DNA of 64,000 bases from Streptomyces bauhiniae (GTDB taxonomy: Bacteria > Actinomycetota > Actinomycetes > Streptomycetales > Streptomycetaceae), in assembly GCF_004784475.1 (NCBI RefSeq), contig NZ_SRRT01000004.1, positions 186,001-250,000 of the forward strand. The letters run 5' to 3'. Made by a program: the position numbers and the translations under genes. Of the stretch, positions 44,073-52,879 are shown one piece after another. Every line of letters starts with the position of its first letter. Position 1 is the stretch's first letter. The notes below the pieces were generated by a model, which worked only from the letters and a program-made list of their open reading frames with translations, was not told where the DNA came from and did no database searches.

Positions 44073-44324
44073 TCAGACCGGGACCAGCGCGCAGCGGACG
44101 ACCAGCTCGTCCATGGAGAGCCCGAGCGCCCGCGCCAGCGCCGCCACGGTGAAGAAGGCGGGGGTCGGCGCCCGGCCGGTCTCGATCTTGCGGAGGGTCT
44201 CGGCGGAGATGCCGGCGACCGCGGCGACCTCGGTCATGCTCCGCGGTCCGCGTGCCTCGCGCAGCAGCCGGCCGAGCTGTTCGCCGCGCTCGCGCTCTTC
44301 GGGGGTCAGGGGGGTGCGCACCAT
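44073..44324 (-). CDS. Small XRE-family regulator
   Basis: An 83-residue (or 86 from ATG 44333) DNA-binding protein, essentially one XRE helix-turn-helix: MTEVAAVAGISAETLRKIET followed by PAFFTVAALARALGLSMDEL. It is divergent from the methionine aminopeptidase gene. A -10-like TAGAAT (44332-44337 on the minus strand) ends 7 bases before ATG 44324, which suggests a leaderless transcript starting there; the ATG at 44333 would overlap the promoter. A palindrome between the two genes is the probable autoregulatory site. Confidence 0.85.
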   Translation of the reverse strand: MVRTPLTPEERERGEQLGRLLREARGPRSMTEVAAVAGISAETLRKIETGRAPTPAFFTVAALARALGLSMDELVVRCALVPV

Positions 44325-44331
44325 GGCACCC

Positions 44332-44350
44332 ATTCTAATACCGGTATAGT
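44332..44350. promoter_or_regulatory. Divergent leaderless promoters around palindrome ATACCGGTAT
   Basis: Rightward -10 TATAGT (44345-44350) ends 7 bases before the aminopeptidase ATG. Leftward -10 TAGAAT (44332-44337) ends 7 bases before the regulator ATG at 44324. Between and overlapping them lies the perfect palindrome ATACCGGTAT (44338-44347). A single bound dimer would block both promoters. Neither gene has a Shine-Dalgarno sequence. Confidence 0.65.
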
Positions 44351-44357
44351 AATTGGC

Positions 44358-45152
44358 ATGGTTGAACTCAAGACGGACGCCTCCATCGAGGCCATGTACG
44401 CGGCCGGCCAGGTCGTCGGGCGCGCCCTGACGGCGGTACGGAACGCCGCTGACGTGGGCGTGAGCCTGCGGGAACTGGACGAGGTCGCCCGCGACGTCCT
44501 GCGCGACGCGGGCGCGACGTCACCGTTCCTCGGCTACCGCCCCTCCTTCGCGCCGACCCCCTTCCCGGCGGTGATCTGCGCCTCGGTGAACGACGCGATC
44601 GTGCACGGCATCCCCACCGGCTACCGGCTGCGCGACGGCGACCTCCTCTCCGTGGACTGCGGCGCCCTGCTGGACGGCTGGGCCGGTGACTCGGCGATCA
44701 GCTTCGTGGTCGGCCGCCCGCGCCCCGAGGACCTGACCCTGATCGACACCGCAGAGCGGGCGCTCGCGGCCGGGATCGAGGCGGCGGTCGTCGGCAACCG
44801 CATCGGCGACATCGCCCACGCCATCGGCACCGTGTGCCGCGCCGCCGGGTACGGCATCCCCGCCGACTTCGGCGGCCACGGCATCGGGCGCAAGATGCAC
44901 GAGGACCCCGGCGTGCCGAATGAGGGCCGCCCCCGCCGGGGCATGCCGCTGCGCCACGGGATGGTCCTGGCGATCGAGCCGATGCTGATCGCGGGCGGCC
45001 GGGACGGCTACCACCCCGACCCCGACGGCTGGACCCTCCGAAGCAATGACGGCTCCCGCGCGGCCCACGCCGAGCACACGGTGGCCATCACGGACGCGGG
45101 CCCGCGCATCCTGACGGCGCGCGAGCCGGTACGGCAGGGCGCGGGGTCGTAA
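44358..45152 (+). CDS. map: Type I methionine aminopeptidase
   Basis: A 264-residue methionyl aminopeptidase that removes the initiator Met from new proteins. All metal ligands are visible: the Asp pair in SVDCGALLDGWAGD, His in FGGHGIGRKMHEDP, Glu in LAIEPML and Glu in AEHTVAIT. His in NDAIVHGIP is the substrate-contact residue. There is no N-terminal extension. It probably supplements the ribosomal-operon copy, since its neighbour is a regulator and not translation genes. The mRNA appears leaderless, and expression is probably set by the divergent XRE protein. Confidence 0.93.
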   Translation: MVELKTDASIEAMYAAGQVVGRALTAVRNAADVGVSLRELDEVARDVLRDAGATSPFLGYRPSFAPTPFPAVICASVNDAIVHGIPTGYRLRDGDLLSVDCGALLDGWAGDSAISFVVGRPRPEDLTLIDTAERALAAGIEAAVVGNRIGDIAHAIGTVCRAAGYGIPADFGGHGIGRKMHEDPGVPNEGRPRRGMPLRHGMVLAIEPMLIAGGRDGYHPDPDGWTLRSNDGSRAAHAEHTVAITDAGPRILTAREPVRQGAGS

Positions 45153-45222
45153 CGCGGGGCCTCGGCGCGGGGCCGGTGAAGCCTGCGGGTGCCCTTCCCC
45201 CCTGGGCGTGCCATCGTTTCAA

Positions 45223-45252
45223 GAGCGGCCGATCCGGGGTACCCGGCCGCTC
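45223..45252. promoter_or_regulatory. Perfect 9-bp inverted repeat before the Clp ATPase gene
   Basis: GAGCGGCCG (45223-45231) and CGGCCGCTC (45244-45252) are separated by 12 bases and end 30 bases before the Clp start. This could be an operator or a leader hairpin. It does not match the HAIR element or a ClgR box that I know. Confidence 0.5.
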
Positions 45253-45282
45253 CGCACGCGTCGTCTGCGAAGGACGGAAACG

Positions 45283-47850
45283 ATGACCAGCGGCTACATC
45301 GGCCCCGAGGGCGACCCCTTCGGGGAGTTCTTCTCCCGCTTCTTCGGCGGCTCCGGGAATCCGGGCCAGCCCGGCGGCCCCCGCCAGATAGACATCGGCC
45401 GCCTGCTGAGCCAGCCCGCGCGCGAGCTGGTCAAGGGGGCCGCGCAGTACGCGGCGGAGCACGGCAGCCGGGATCTGGACACCCAGCACCTGCTGCGCGC
45501 CGCCCTGTCCAGCGAGCCCACCCGCAGTCTGCTCAGCCGGTCCGGGGCGAACCCGGACTCGATGGCCACCGAGATCGACGGCCGCGCCGGACCCGTGCAG
45601 CACCAGCCGGGCAAGGTGCCGCCGACCGCGCTGTCCCTGACCCCGGCCGTGAAGCGCGCGCTGATGGAGGCGCACGAGATGGCACGGGCCAGCGGCGCCG
45701 GGTACATCGGCCCCGAGCATGTGCTGAGCGCCCTCGCCATGAACCCGGACTCGGCCGCCGGGCACATCCTGCACGCGGCCCGGTTCAAGGCGGAACCGGC
45801 TCCGCCCGAGGCGCCGGACACCGCGCAGGGCCGCCCGGACCGCCCCCGGCCCACCACCACGCCGACGCTGGACAAGTACGGGCGCGATCTGACCGAGCTG
45901 GCCCGCGAGAACCGTATCGATCCGGTGATCGGCCGGGAGAAGGAGATCGAGCAGACCATCGAGGTGCTGTCCCGGCGCGGCAAGAACAACCCGGTGCTGA
46001 TCGGTGACGCGGGCGTCGGCAAGACCGCGGTGGTCGAGGGGCTGGCGCAGCGCATCGCGGACGGGGACGTGCCCGAGGGGCTTGAGGAGCGCCGGGTGGT
46101 GGCGCTGGACCTGACCTCGGTGGTGGCCGGCACCCGCTACCGGGGCGACTTCGAGGAGCGCCTGAACAACATCGTGCAGGAGATCCGCGCGCATTCGGAC
46201 AAGCTGGTCGTCTTCATCGACGAGCTGCACACGGTGGTGGGCGCGGGCACCGGCGGCGAGGGCGGCGCGATGGACGCGGGCAACATCCTCAAGCCCGCCC
46301 TGGCCCGCGGCGAGCTGCACATCGTCGGCGCGACCACGCTGGAGGAGTTCCGGCGCATCGAGAAGGACGCGGCGCTGGCCCGCCGCTTCCAGCCGATCCA
46401 GGTGCCCGAGCCGTCCGTGGAGGACGCGCTGGAGATCCTGCGCGGGCTGCGCGACCGCTACGAGGCCCACCACCAGGTGCGTTACTCGGACGAGGCGCTG
46501 GCGGCGGCCGTGGAGCTGTCCGACCGCTATCTCACCGACCGGCGGCTGCCCGACAAGGCGATCGACCTGATCGACCAGGCGGGCGCGCGGGTGCGGCTCG
46601 GCGCCCGGACCAAGGGCGCGGACGTGCGCGCGCTGGAGCGCGAGGCCGAGCAACTGGTCCGGGACAAGGACCAGGCGGTGGCGGACGAACAGTACGAGCA
46701 GGCAACCCAGTTGAGGGACCGGATCGCGGACATCCAGCGGCGGATCTCGGAGGTGGCCGACGACGGGGAGGCCGTCGAGGGGCAGAACCTCCAGGTGACG
46801 GCGGAGGCCATCGCCGAGGTGGTGTCCCGGCAGACCGGGGTGCCGGTCAGCCGGCTGACCCAGGAGGAGAAGGAGCGCCTGCTCGGCCTGGAGGAGCATC
46901 TGCACGAGCGGGTGGTCGGCCAGGACGAGGCGGTCAACGTGGTCGCGGACGCCGTACTGCGCTCCCGCGCGGGGCTGTCGAGCCCGGACCGGCCGATCGG
47001 CAGCTTCCTGTTCCTCGGCCCGACCGGGGTCGGCAAGACCGAGCTGGCGCGGGCGCTGGCGGAGTCGCTGTTCGGCAGCGAGGACCGGATGGTGCGGCTC
47101 GACATGAGCGAGTACCAGGAGCGGCACACGGTCTCCCGGCTGGTCGGGGCGCCGCCCGGTTACGTCGGCCACGAGGAGGCGGGCCAGCTCACCGAGGTGG
47201 TGCGCCGGAATCCGTACTCGCTGCTGCTCCTGGACGAGGTGGAGAAGGCGCACCCGGACGTCTTCAACATCCTGCTCCAGGTGCTCGACGACGGCCGGCT
47301 GACCGACGCCCAGGGGCGGACGGTGGACTTCACCAACACGGTCATCGTGATGACCAGCAACCTGGGGTCGGACGTCATCACCCGGCGCGGTGCCGGGATC
47401 GGGTTCGGGCCGGGCGGTGCGGACGCGGACGAGGAGGCGCGGCGGGAGCAGATATTGCGGCCGCTGCGGGAGCACTTCCGGCCGGAGTTCCTCAACCGGA
47501 TCGACGAGATCGTGGTGTTCCGCCAGCTCACGGCCGAGCAACTGCGCCAAATCACCGACCTGTTGCTCAACGGCACCCGCGAACTGACCAGCGCGCGGGG
47601 TGTGACGGTGGACTTCACCGACGCGGCCGTGGACTGGCTGGCCGAGCGCGGCCATCAGCCGGAGTACGGTGCCCGGCCGCTGCGTCGCACGATCCAGCGT
47701 GAGGTGGACAACCAGTTGTCGCGGCTGCTGCTGAAGGGCGCGGTGGCCGAGGGCGGCGAGGTGACGGTCGATGTGGCGGACGGGCGGCTGGACTTCCGGG
47801 TCCAGGGCCAGGAGGCCCAGCCGGCCGAGGCGCAGCGCGAGGGGGCTTGA
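45283..47850 (+). CDS. ClpC/ClpA-type AAA+ unfoldase with Gly/Phe-rich N-terminal extension
   Basis: An 855-residue Hsp100 ATPase. A Clp-N double repeat spans about residues 45-190 ([14 protein letters not shown] and [15 protein letters not shown]). AAA domain 1 has Walker A GDAGVGKT and Walker B VVFIDELH. The middle region is short (UVR-like, [20 protein letters not shown]), as in ClpC and unlike the long ClpB coil. AAA domain 2 has [19 protein letters not shown] and the IGF loop ([10 protein letters not shown]) that docks on ClpP. Residues 10-34 ([16 protein letters not shown] region) are an unusual G/F-rich extension absent from housekeeping ClpC. Together these indicate a second, accessory ClpP partner. 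Confidence 0.93.
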   Translation: MTSGYIGPEGDPFGEFFSRFFGGSGNPGQPGGPRQIDIGRLLSQPARELVKGAAQYAAEHGSRDLDTQHLLRAALSSEPTRSLLSRSGANPDSMATEIDGRAGPVQHQPGKVPPTALSLTPAVKRALMEAHEMARASGAGYIGPEHVLSALAMNPDSAAGHILHAARFKAEPAPPEAPDTAQGRPDRPRPTTTPTLDKYGRDLTELARENRIDPVIGREKEIEQTIEVLSRRGKNNPVLIGDAGVGKTAVVEGLAQRIADGDVPEGLEERRVVALDLTSVVAGTRYRGDFEERLNNIVQEIRAHSDKLVVFIDELHTVVGAGTGGEGGAMDAGNILKPALARGELHIVGATTLEEFRRIEKDAALARRFQPIQVPEPSVEDALEILRGLRDRYEAHHQVRYSDEALAAAVELSDRYLTDRRLPDKAIDLIDQAGARVRLGARTKGADVRALEREAEQLVRDKDQAVADEQYEQATQLRDRIADIQRRISEVADDGEAVEGQNLQVTAEAIAEVVSRQTGVPVSRLTQEEKERLLGLEEHLHERVVGQDEAVNVVADAVLRSRAGLSSPDRPIGSFLFLGPTGVGKTELARALAESLFGSEDRMVRLDMSEYQERHTVSRLVGAPPGYVGHEEAGQLTEVVRRNPYSLLLLDEVEKAHPDVFNILLQVLDDGRLTDAQGRTVDFTNTVIVMTSNLGSDVITRRGAGIGFGPGGADADEEARREQILRPLREHFRPEFLNRIDEIVVFRQLTAEQLRQITDLLLNGTRELTSARGVTVDFTDAAVDWLAERGHQPEYGARPLRRTIQREVDNQLSRLLLKGAVAEGGEVTVDVADGRLDFRVQGQEAQPAEAQREGA

Positions 47851-47868
47851 GTCTTTAGAGGTGCTCAG

Positions 47869-47889
47869 GGTCAGCCCGTCGGGTTGACC
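47869..47889. terminator. Hairpin at the convergent Clp/ggt boundary
   Basis: GGTCAGCCCG (47869-47878) and CGGGTTGACC (47880-47889) are complementary apart from one G.T wobble. The stem overlaps the last codons of the minus-strand gamma-glutamyltransferase gene and follows the Clp stop by 18 bases. Confidence 0.4.
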
Positions 47890-49670
47890 ACCATGGCGGA
47901 GCCGCCGCCGCGCCGGGTCGTCTCGGCGGCGGCCAGCCACTTCCCGTCCGGCAGCCGTTGGACGCCGGTCGCGGCGCCGATCTCGGGGTTGAGCTTGAAG
48001 CTGTGCCCGAGCTGTTCCAGCCGCTCCCGCAACGCGCTGTCGTACAGGGCGGGTTCGGCTTCGGTCTGGGCGGCGTTGCGCTGGCTTGCGCGGGGTGCCG
48101 CGATGGCGTCGACCAGCGGGAGACCCCGGTCGAGGAACTCGGTGAGGGTCTGGAGCACGGTGGTGATGATGGTCGCGCCGCCGGGCGAACCGAGCGCCAC
48201 CACAGGGCGGTTGTGCCGGTCCAGGACGATGGTCGGGGAGATCGAGGAGCGCGGGCGCTTGCCGGGACCGGGCAGGTTGGGGTCCGGGACGCCGGGGCTC
48301 GCCGGGGTGAAGGAGAAGTCGGTCAGCTCGTTGTTGAGCAGGAAGCCCCGGCCGGGCACGGTGATGCCGCTGCCGCCGGTCTGCTCGATGGTGAGCGTGT
48401 AGGAGACGACGTTGCCCCACTTGTCGGAGACGGTGAGGTGGGTGGTGTTCTCGCCCTCGTACGTGGTCGGCGCGGCCTTGCCCTTGGTCGCGCAGGCGGC
48501 CGGGTGGCGGGGGTCGCCGGGTGCGAGCGGGCTGGTCAGGACGGCGTCGTCCTTGATCAGGCAGGCCCGCGAGTCGGCGAACCGCTGCGAGAGCAGTTGC
48601 TTGGTGGGTACGTCCTCGAAGGCGGGGTCCCCGACCCAGCGGCCCCGGTCGGCGAACGCGATGCGGCTCGCCTCGATGTACCGGTGCAGGTACTGGGTCT
48701 CGCTCGCCTTGGAAAGGTCGCTCTTCTCCAGGATGTTGAGCGCCTCGCCCACGGTCGTGCCACCGGAGGAGGAGGGCGCGATGGAGTACACCTTCAGACC
48801 GCGGTACGAGGTGTCGGTGGGCCGCTGGAGTTTGGTGCGGTAGCCCGCCAGGTCCTTGGCGGTCAGCTTGCCGGGGCGGGCGTTCCAGCCCGAAGCGGGG
48901 TCGACCGGGGGCTTGTTGACGGTGGCGACGATGTCCCGGCCGAGGTCGCCCCGGTAGATGGCATCGGCGCCCTTGCGGCCCAACTCCTCGTATGTCTTGG
49001 CCAGATCGGGGTTCTTGAGGGTGGAGCCGACCACCGGGAGCTTGCCGCCGGGCAGGAACAGCCGTGCGGTGTCCGGGAAGTAGCGGAACCGGGTCTCGTT
49101 GGCGGCGGTCTGGGAGCGGAAGGTGTCGTCCACGGTGAAGCCGTCGCGGGCGATCCGCTCGGCCGGCCGCAGTACCCGCGCGAGGCTGTTGGTGCCCCAA
49201 CTGCGCAGGGCCGTCTGCCAGGTGGCGGGGGTGCCCGGGGTGCCGACACTCAGCCCGCTGGTGACGGCGTCCGCGAAGGCCAGCGGCTTGCCGTTCTCCA
49301 GGAACAGGTCGGAGCGGGCGCTGAGCGGGGCGGTCTCGCGGCCGTCGATGGTGTGCACGGTACGGGACTTGGCGTCGTAGTAGACGAAGTAGCCGCCTCC
49401 GCCGACGCCCGCCGAGTACGGCTCGGTGACGCCCAGCGCGGCTGCGGTGGCCACGGCCGCGTCGACCGCGTTGCCGCCGTTGCGCAGCACCTCGATACCG
49501 GCCGCGCTGGCGTCGGCGTCGACGCTGGAGACCGCGCCTCCGTAGCCGACCGCCACGGGCACCTTCCCGCCGGGCCCGCCCGCCGCTGCTGGCGGGGCGG
49601 CGGCCCCCATCGAGGCGACGGCGGCCGAGACCACGACCACCGCCAGCTTCCGCGTACCAGGACGACCCAT
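47871..49670 (-). CDS. ggt: Secreted gamma-glutamyltransferase
   Basis: A 599-residue exported Ntn-hydrolase that cleaves glutathione and gamma-glutamyl amides outside the cell. The signal peptide covers about residues 1-30 (RKLAVVVVSAAVASMGAAA, cleavage after PPAAA). The large subunit shows IEVLRNGGNAVDAAVATAAA and GVGGGGYFVYYD. The catalytic Thr is in GENTTHLTVSDKWGN. The small subunit has the substrate motif SSISPTIVLDRHNRP and LGSPGGATIITT. All family hallmarks are intact, in contrast to the cytoplasmic relative at 29288-31108. It converges with the Clp gene. Confidence 0.95.
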   Translation of the reverse strand: MGRPGTRKLAVVVVSAAVASMGAAAPPAAAGGPGGKVPVAVGYGGAVSSVDADASAAGIEVLRNGGNAVDAAVATAAALGVTEPYSAGVGGGGYFVYYDAKSRTVHTIDGRETAPLSARSDLFLENGKPLAFADAVTSGLSVGTPGTPATWQTALRSWGTNSLARVLRPAERIARDGFTVDDTFRSQTAANETRFRYFPDTARLFLPGGKLPVVGSTLKNPDLAKTYEELGRKGADAIYRGDLGRDIVATVNKPPVDPASGWNARPGKLTAKDLAGYRTKLQRPTDTSYRGLKVYSIAPSSSGGTTVGEALNILEKSDLSKASETQYLHRYIEASRIAFADRGRWVGDPAFEDVPTKQLLSQRFADSRACLIKDDAVLTSPLAPGDPRHPAACATKGKAAPTTYEGENTTHLTVSDKWGNVVSYTLTIEQTGGSGITVPGRGFLLNNELTDFSFTPASPGVPDPNLPGPGKRPRSSISPTIVLDRHNRPVVALGSPGGATIITTVLQTLTEFLDRGLPLVDAIAAPRASQRNAAQTEAEPALYDSALRERLEQLGHSFKLNPEIGAATGVQRLPDGKWLAAAETTRRGGGSAMVVNPTG

Positions 49671-49762
49671 CCGAACCTCCCGAGAACACCGTCCGCGCAG
49701 CGTAACCAGATCCCCAAGGCCCCCGACAGTATGCCTCGCGGCCTCGGGCCCCGCATGCCGGC

Positions 49763-50302
49763 TCAGCCGGCCCTGATGGTACGGACGGCCATCACGGGGT
49801 CAACCGGGGCCACCAGTTCCCGCGTGACGACCTCCACCAGCTCCTCCGGAACCCCGTCCCCGCTCAGCCCGCTCACGTACGCGAGAGCCTGGCCGAGCAC
49901 CAGCGCGGGCACCCGCTCCCGCAGCAGCCGCACGGCGGGAAGCCGGCCCCGTCCCGCGACGGCCGCCCGCACCTCGCCGTGCAGGTCGTCCACGGCGGTC
50001 CGCACGGCCTCCCCCCGGATGCGCACCCGGTAGTCGGTCTCCCACGCCCCCGTCTTCCAGGAGACGGCACCAACCGAGTGCAGGCCGCCGTCAGCCCGGT
50101 CGACCAGGTACGGGCCTCCCCCGACCAGCAGGAAAGCGGGGTCCCGGCTGCGCAGATACTCCGCCGTCGTCACATGGACGACCCACACCAGTTCATGCCG
50201 CACAGCGCTCGCGACGACCATGTTCACCGGCTCCACCTTCAGCGCCGACTCTCGCTCCAGCTCTTCCTCGACGATCCGCACCGCGGCATCCAGCTCGATC
50301 AC
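49763..50302 (-). CDS. YrhB/Imm35-like domain protein
   Basis: A 179-residue protein whose first 100 residues resemble the YrhB (Imm35) domain: VIELDAAVRIVEEELERESA, LVWVVHVTTAEYLRS, then GGGPYLVDRADGGLHSVG, the usual G-P-x-x-VD strand. Members are chaperone-like or immunity proteins of polymorphic toxin systems. No toxin gene is adjacent. The rest (about 100-179) is an Arg/Val-rich helical region of unknown kind. The GTG at 50302 is chosen by domain start, since no clear ribosome binding site is present. It is divergent from the small membrane protein gene with a gap of 70 bases. Confidence 0.7.
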   Translation of the reverse strand: MIELDAAVRIVEEELERESALKVEPVNMVVASAVRHELVWVVHVTTAEYLRSRDPAFLLVGGGPYLVDRADGGLHSVGAVSWKTGAWETDYRVRIRGEAVRTAVDDLHGEVRAAVAGRGRLPAVRLLRERVPALVLGQALAYVSGLSGDGVPEELVEVVTRELVAPVDPVMAVRTIRAG

Positions 50303-50372
50303 GCGCCCAGCATCGCGCACGAGGCCCACGCGGCGCCCCTGTGTATTCCCGGACCCGCTACCATCCCGCCGC

Positions 50373-51137
50373 ATGAACGATGACGTGCGCAACATCGTCC
50401 TTGGTGTCATAGCCGCCGGCATCAGTGCCGCGATCGGGTGGGTGGCCCGGACCTATTTGTGGCGGCGGAAGCTGCGGCGGAAGCAGGTGTTCTTCGGGTT
50501 GCCGGACAACTCGGAGACGCTGTTCGTCGTGAACCGGGACCCGGGGGCGACGGAGCCGGCGGTGCACCGGTTCGACGTGTTCGCGCTGTTGGAGCTGTCC
50601 GCGCTCATCAAGGACTGTGGCGCGAACATGCAGTTGATGACGCAGGACGTGTCGCACCAGGGCTTCGGTGAGCGCACGGAGTTCTGCGTGGGCGGTCCGG
50701 CCTCCAACCGGCGGATGCTGGCGCACATGTCGGCGATGCTGCCGGGGGTGCGGATAAACACCGAGAAGGAGAAGGGGCCGAACCGGGGCGCGTTCCGCAT
50801 CGGTACGGAGACCTACCGGATGGAGCCCGGCACGACCGAGTACGTGCTGCTGGCCAAGGTCGCCGCGGGGCGGCAGACGCGGCCGGTGTTCCTGTTCTGC
50901 GGGCAGCGGGCGATCACCAATCAGGCGGCGACGCGCTATCTGGCCCGTAACCACGAGCGGTTGGCCCGCAAGCACGGCTCCCACTCGTTCGTGCTGCTGC
51001 TCAAGGTGGTCAACTCCCAGGCGTACGGCCCCGATCTGGTCGAGGTGGTCGCCGATGTCACGCGGGCCGCGCAGGCGCCGTTCCCGGAGACCGGGGAGAG
51101 CGCGGAGACCCCGGCTCCGGCGACGCCCGCCTCATAG
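50373..51137 (+). CDS. Membrane-anchored hypothetical protein
   Basis: A 254-residue protein with one N-terminal membrane segment (NIVLGVIAAGISAAIGWVAR), a basic stop-transfer RRKLRRKQ and a soluble domain of about 200 residues on the cytoplasmic side. Features include FFGLPDNSETLFVVNRDPG, VHRFDVFALLELSALIKDCG, a VGGPASNRRMLAHMSAMLPG glycine motif and LFCGQRAITNQAATRYLARN. The tail is Pro/Glu/Ala rich. It looks like a conserved Streptomyces protein, but I do not recognise a named domain or enzyme motif. Function unknown. Confidence 0.78.
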   Translation: MNDDVRNIVLGVIAAGISAAIGWVARTYLWRRKLRRKQVFFGLPDNSETLFVVNRDPGATEPAVHRFDVFALLELSALIKDCGANMQLMTQDVSHQGFGERTEFCVGGPASNRRMLAHMSAMLPGVRINTEKEKGPNRGAFRIGTETYRMEPGTTEYVLLAKVAAGRQTRPVFLFCGQRAITNQAATRYLARNHERLARKHGSHSFVLLLKVVNSQAYGPDLVEVVADVTRAAQAPFPETGESAETPAPATPAS

Positions 51138-51159
51138 GACGCAACCGTCTTCAACTATT

Positions 51160-51216
51160 GTTACCCGTACGTAACTTACCCACGGGTTACTTGAGGTAAG
51201 AACCACCCACTACTGT
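51160..51216 (+). promoter_or_regulatory. Repeat-rich promoter region of the CocE-type peptidase gene
   Basis: GTTAC (51160-51164) and GTAAC (51171-51175) form an inverted repeat around CCGTAC. GTTACCCG (51160-51167) and CGGGTTAC (51183-51190) form a longer imperfect one. A -10-like TACTGT follows at 51211-51216, 37 bases before the start codon. Confidence 0.45.
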
Positions 51217-51253
51217 CGGGTCACTTTCGCACTGGCACGCGTCAGGAGTGACC

Positions 51254-52810
51254 ATGGCCCCCGCTCGTAACCCCCTGCGCACCTGCGCCGTCGGCACCGT
51301 ATCGGCGACGCTGGTCGCCGGCGCGGTCGTCGGGCTGGCGCCCTCGGCCCAGGCGGCCCCCGCCGTACGGTTCGTCGACATTCCCGGTGACGGGGGCACC
51401 GTACTGAAGGCGAACGTCGTCACCCCGGCGGGCTCCGGCAGCCATCCCCTGCTGGTGCTGCCCACGAGCTGGGGCTTCCCGCAGGCCGAGTACCTCGCCC
51501 AGGCGCAGAAGCTCGCCGACTCCGGTTATGTGGTCCTCTCCTACAACGTGCGCGGCTTCTGGCAGTCCGGCGGCGAGATCGAGGTGGCCGGGGCGCCCGA
51601 CCTGGCGGACGCCTCCAAGGTCATCGACTGGGCGCTGGCCAACACCCCCGCCGACTCCGCCCGCATCGGCATGGCGGGCGTCTCCTACGGCGCCGGCATC
51701 AGCCTGCTGGCCGCCGCCCACGACAAGCGCATCAGGGCCGTGGCGGCGCTCAGCGGCTGGGCCGACCTGATCGGGTCGATCTACTCCGGCCGCACCCAGC
51801 ACGTCCAGGCGGCCGCCCTGCTGGACGGCGCGGGCGCGGTCACCGGCCGGCGCAGCCCCGAGCTGCGGCAGATCTTCGACCGCTTCTACGCCTCCGACCT
51901 CTCCCAGGAGCAGAACCTCATCGACTGGGGCGAGCGCCGCTCCGCCGTGACGTACCTGGACCGGCTGAACGCCAGCAAGCCCGCCGTGATGCTCGCCAAC
52001 GCCTGGAGCGACTCGGTCTTCCCCGTCAACCAGTACGCGGGCTTCTACGAGAAGCTGACCGGCCCCAAGCGCCTCCAACTGCGCCCCGGCGACCACGCGA
52101 CCCCCGAGCTGACCGGCCTGTTCGGGCTGCCCAACGACGTGTGGAAGGACACCGGCCGCTGGTTCGACCACTACCTCAGGGGCGTGGACAACGGCGTCGA
52201 CCGCGAGCAGCCCGTCCAGTTGGAGTCCCGCAGTGGGGGCGGCTACGAGGGCTACCCGGACTGGAAGTCGGTCGCCGCCACCGACCGCAAGATCGCGCTG
52301 GCGGGCAGCACCACCATCCACACCAACGTCGACTCCGGCGCGGACGGCGGGATCGTCCTGCTCTCGGGCCTCATGGACCAGGTCACCAAGCTGCCCCCCA
52401 TGGCCTCCATACCGCTGCTGCCGCGCCGCTGGGCGGCCGTCTGGCAGTCGGAGCGGTACACGGCGCCCCAGCGGGTGCGGGGCACCGCCCGGCTGCACAC
52501 CACGCTCACCCCGACCGCCGAGAGCGGCACCTTCGTGGCCTACCTGTACGACGTGGGCCCGCTCGGCATCGGCAAGCTGGTCACCCACGCGCCCCTGACC
52601 TGGCACGGCCGTACGCCGGGGCAGCCGTTCGGGGTGGACCTGGACCTGTTCTCCACGGCCTACGACGTCCCGGCCGGGCACCGGCTGGCCCTGGTGGCCG
52701 ACACGGTCGATCCGCTCTACCTCGAGCACAACCCGTCCGGCGCGCGGCTGACCTTCTCCTCGCCGGAGAACGACCCGTCGTACGTGTCGGTCCCCCTGCG
52801 CGAGCAGTGA
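51254..52810 (+). CDS. Secreted X-Pro dipeptidyl-peptidase/CocE-family hydrolase
   Basis: A 518-residue exported alpha/beta hydrolase of the CocE/NonD (S15) type. The signal peptide is about residues 1-33 (TCAVGTVSATLVAGAVVGL, cleavage after AQA). The nucleophile is Ser in GMAGVSYGAGISLL, and the catalytic Asp and His are probably in NAWSDSVFPVNQ and PGDHATPEL. The C-terminal 170 residues form the jelly-roll domain of S15 enzymes (ARLHTTLTPTAESGTFVAYL, HNPSGARLTFSS). It probably cleaves X-Pro dipeptides or acyl esters outside the cell. The ATG at 51254 has AGGAG 5 bases upstream. Confidence 0.9.
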   Translation: MAPARNPLRTCAVGTVSATLVAGAVVGLAPSAQAAPAVRFVDIPGDGGTVLKANVVTPAGSGSHPLLVLPTSWGFPQAEYLAQAQKLADSGYVVLSYNVRGFWQSGGEIEVAGAPDLADASKVIDWALANTPADSARIGMAGVSYGAGISLLAAAHDKRIRAVAALSGWADLIGSIYSGRTQHVQAAALLDGAGAVTGRRSPELRQIFDRFYASDLSQEQNLIDWGERRSAVTYLDRLNASKPAVMLANAWSDSVFPVNQYAGFYEKLTGPKRLQLRPGDHATPELTGLFGLPNDVWKDTGRWFDHYLRGVDNGVDREQPVQLESRSGGGYEGYPDWKSVAATDRKIALAGSTTIHTNVDSGADGGIVLLSGLMDQVTKLPPMASIPLLPRRWAAVWQSERYTAPQRVRGTARLHTTLTPTAESGTFVAYLYDVGPLGIGKLVTHAPLTWHGRTPGQPFGVDLDLFSTAYDVPAGHRLALVADTVDPLYLEHNPSGARLTFSSPENDPSYVSVPLREQ

Positions 52811-52860
52811 TCTCCGGCCGCCGCCGGACGAGCATGGCCCGTGTGAACCGCCGCCTTCGT

Positions 52861-52879
52861 CACGGCTTCTTAAGCCGTG
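52861..52879. terminator. Hairpin overlapping the gluD stop codon
   Basis: CACGGCTT (52861-52868) and AAGCCGTG (52872-52879) are perfectly complementary around a 3-base loop. The gluD stop codon (52870-52872) lies in the loop. It ends both the glutamate transporter operon and the convergent peptidase transcript. Confidence 0.75.

Noticed and set aside
44073..45152. XRE plus methionine aminopeptidase as a toxin-antitoxin or ImmA/IrrE-like pair
   Set aside because: The second protein is a fully conserved type I Met aminopeptidase, not a HExxH ImmA protease, so a toxin-antitoxin label is not supported.
49700..51140. Polymorphic toxin locus around the YrhB-like gene
   Set aside because: No secretion signal-toxin fusion, RHS/PAAR repeat or nuclease domain is seen in the flanking genes.
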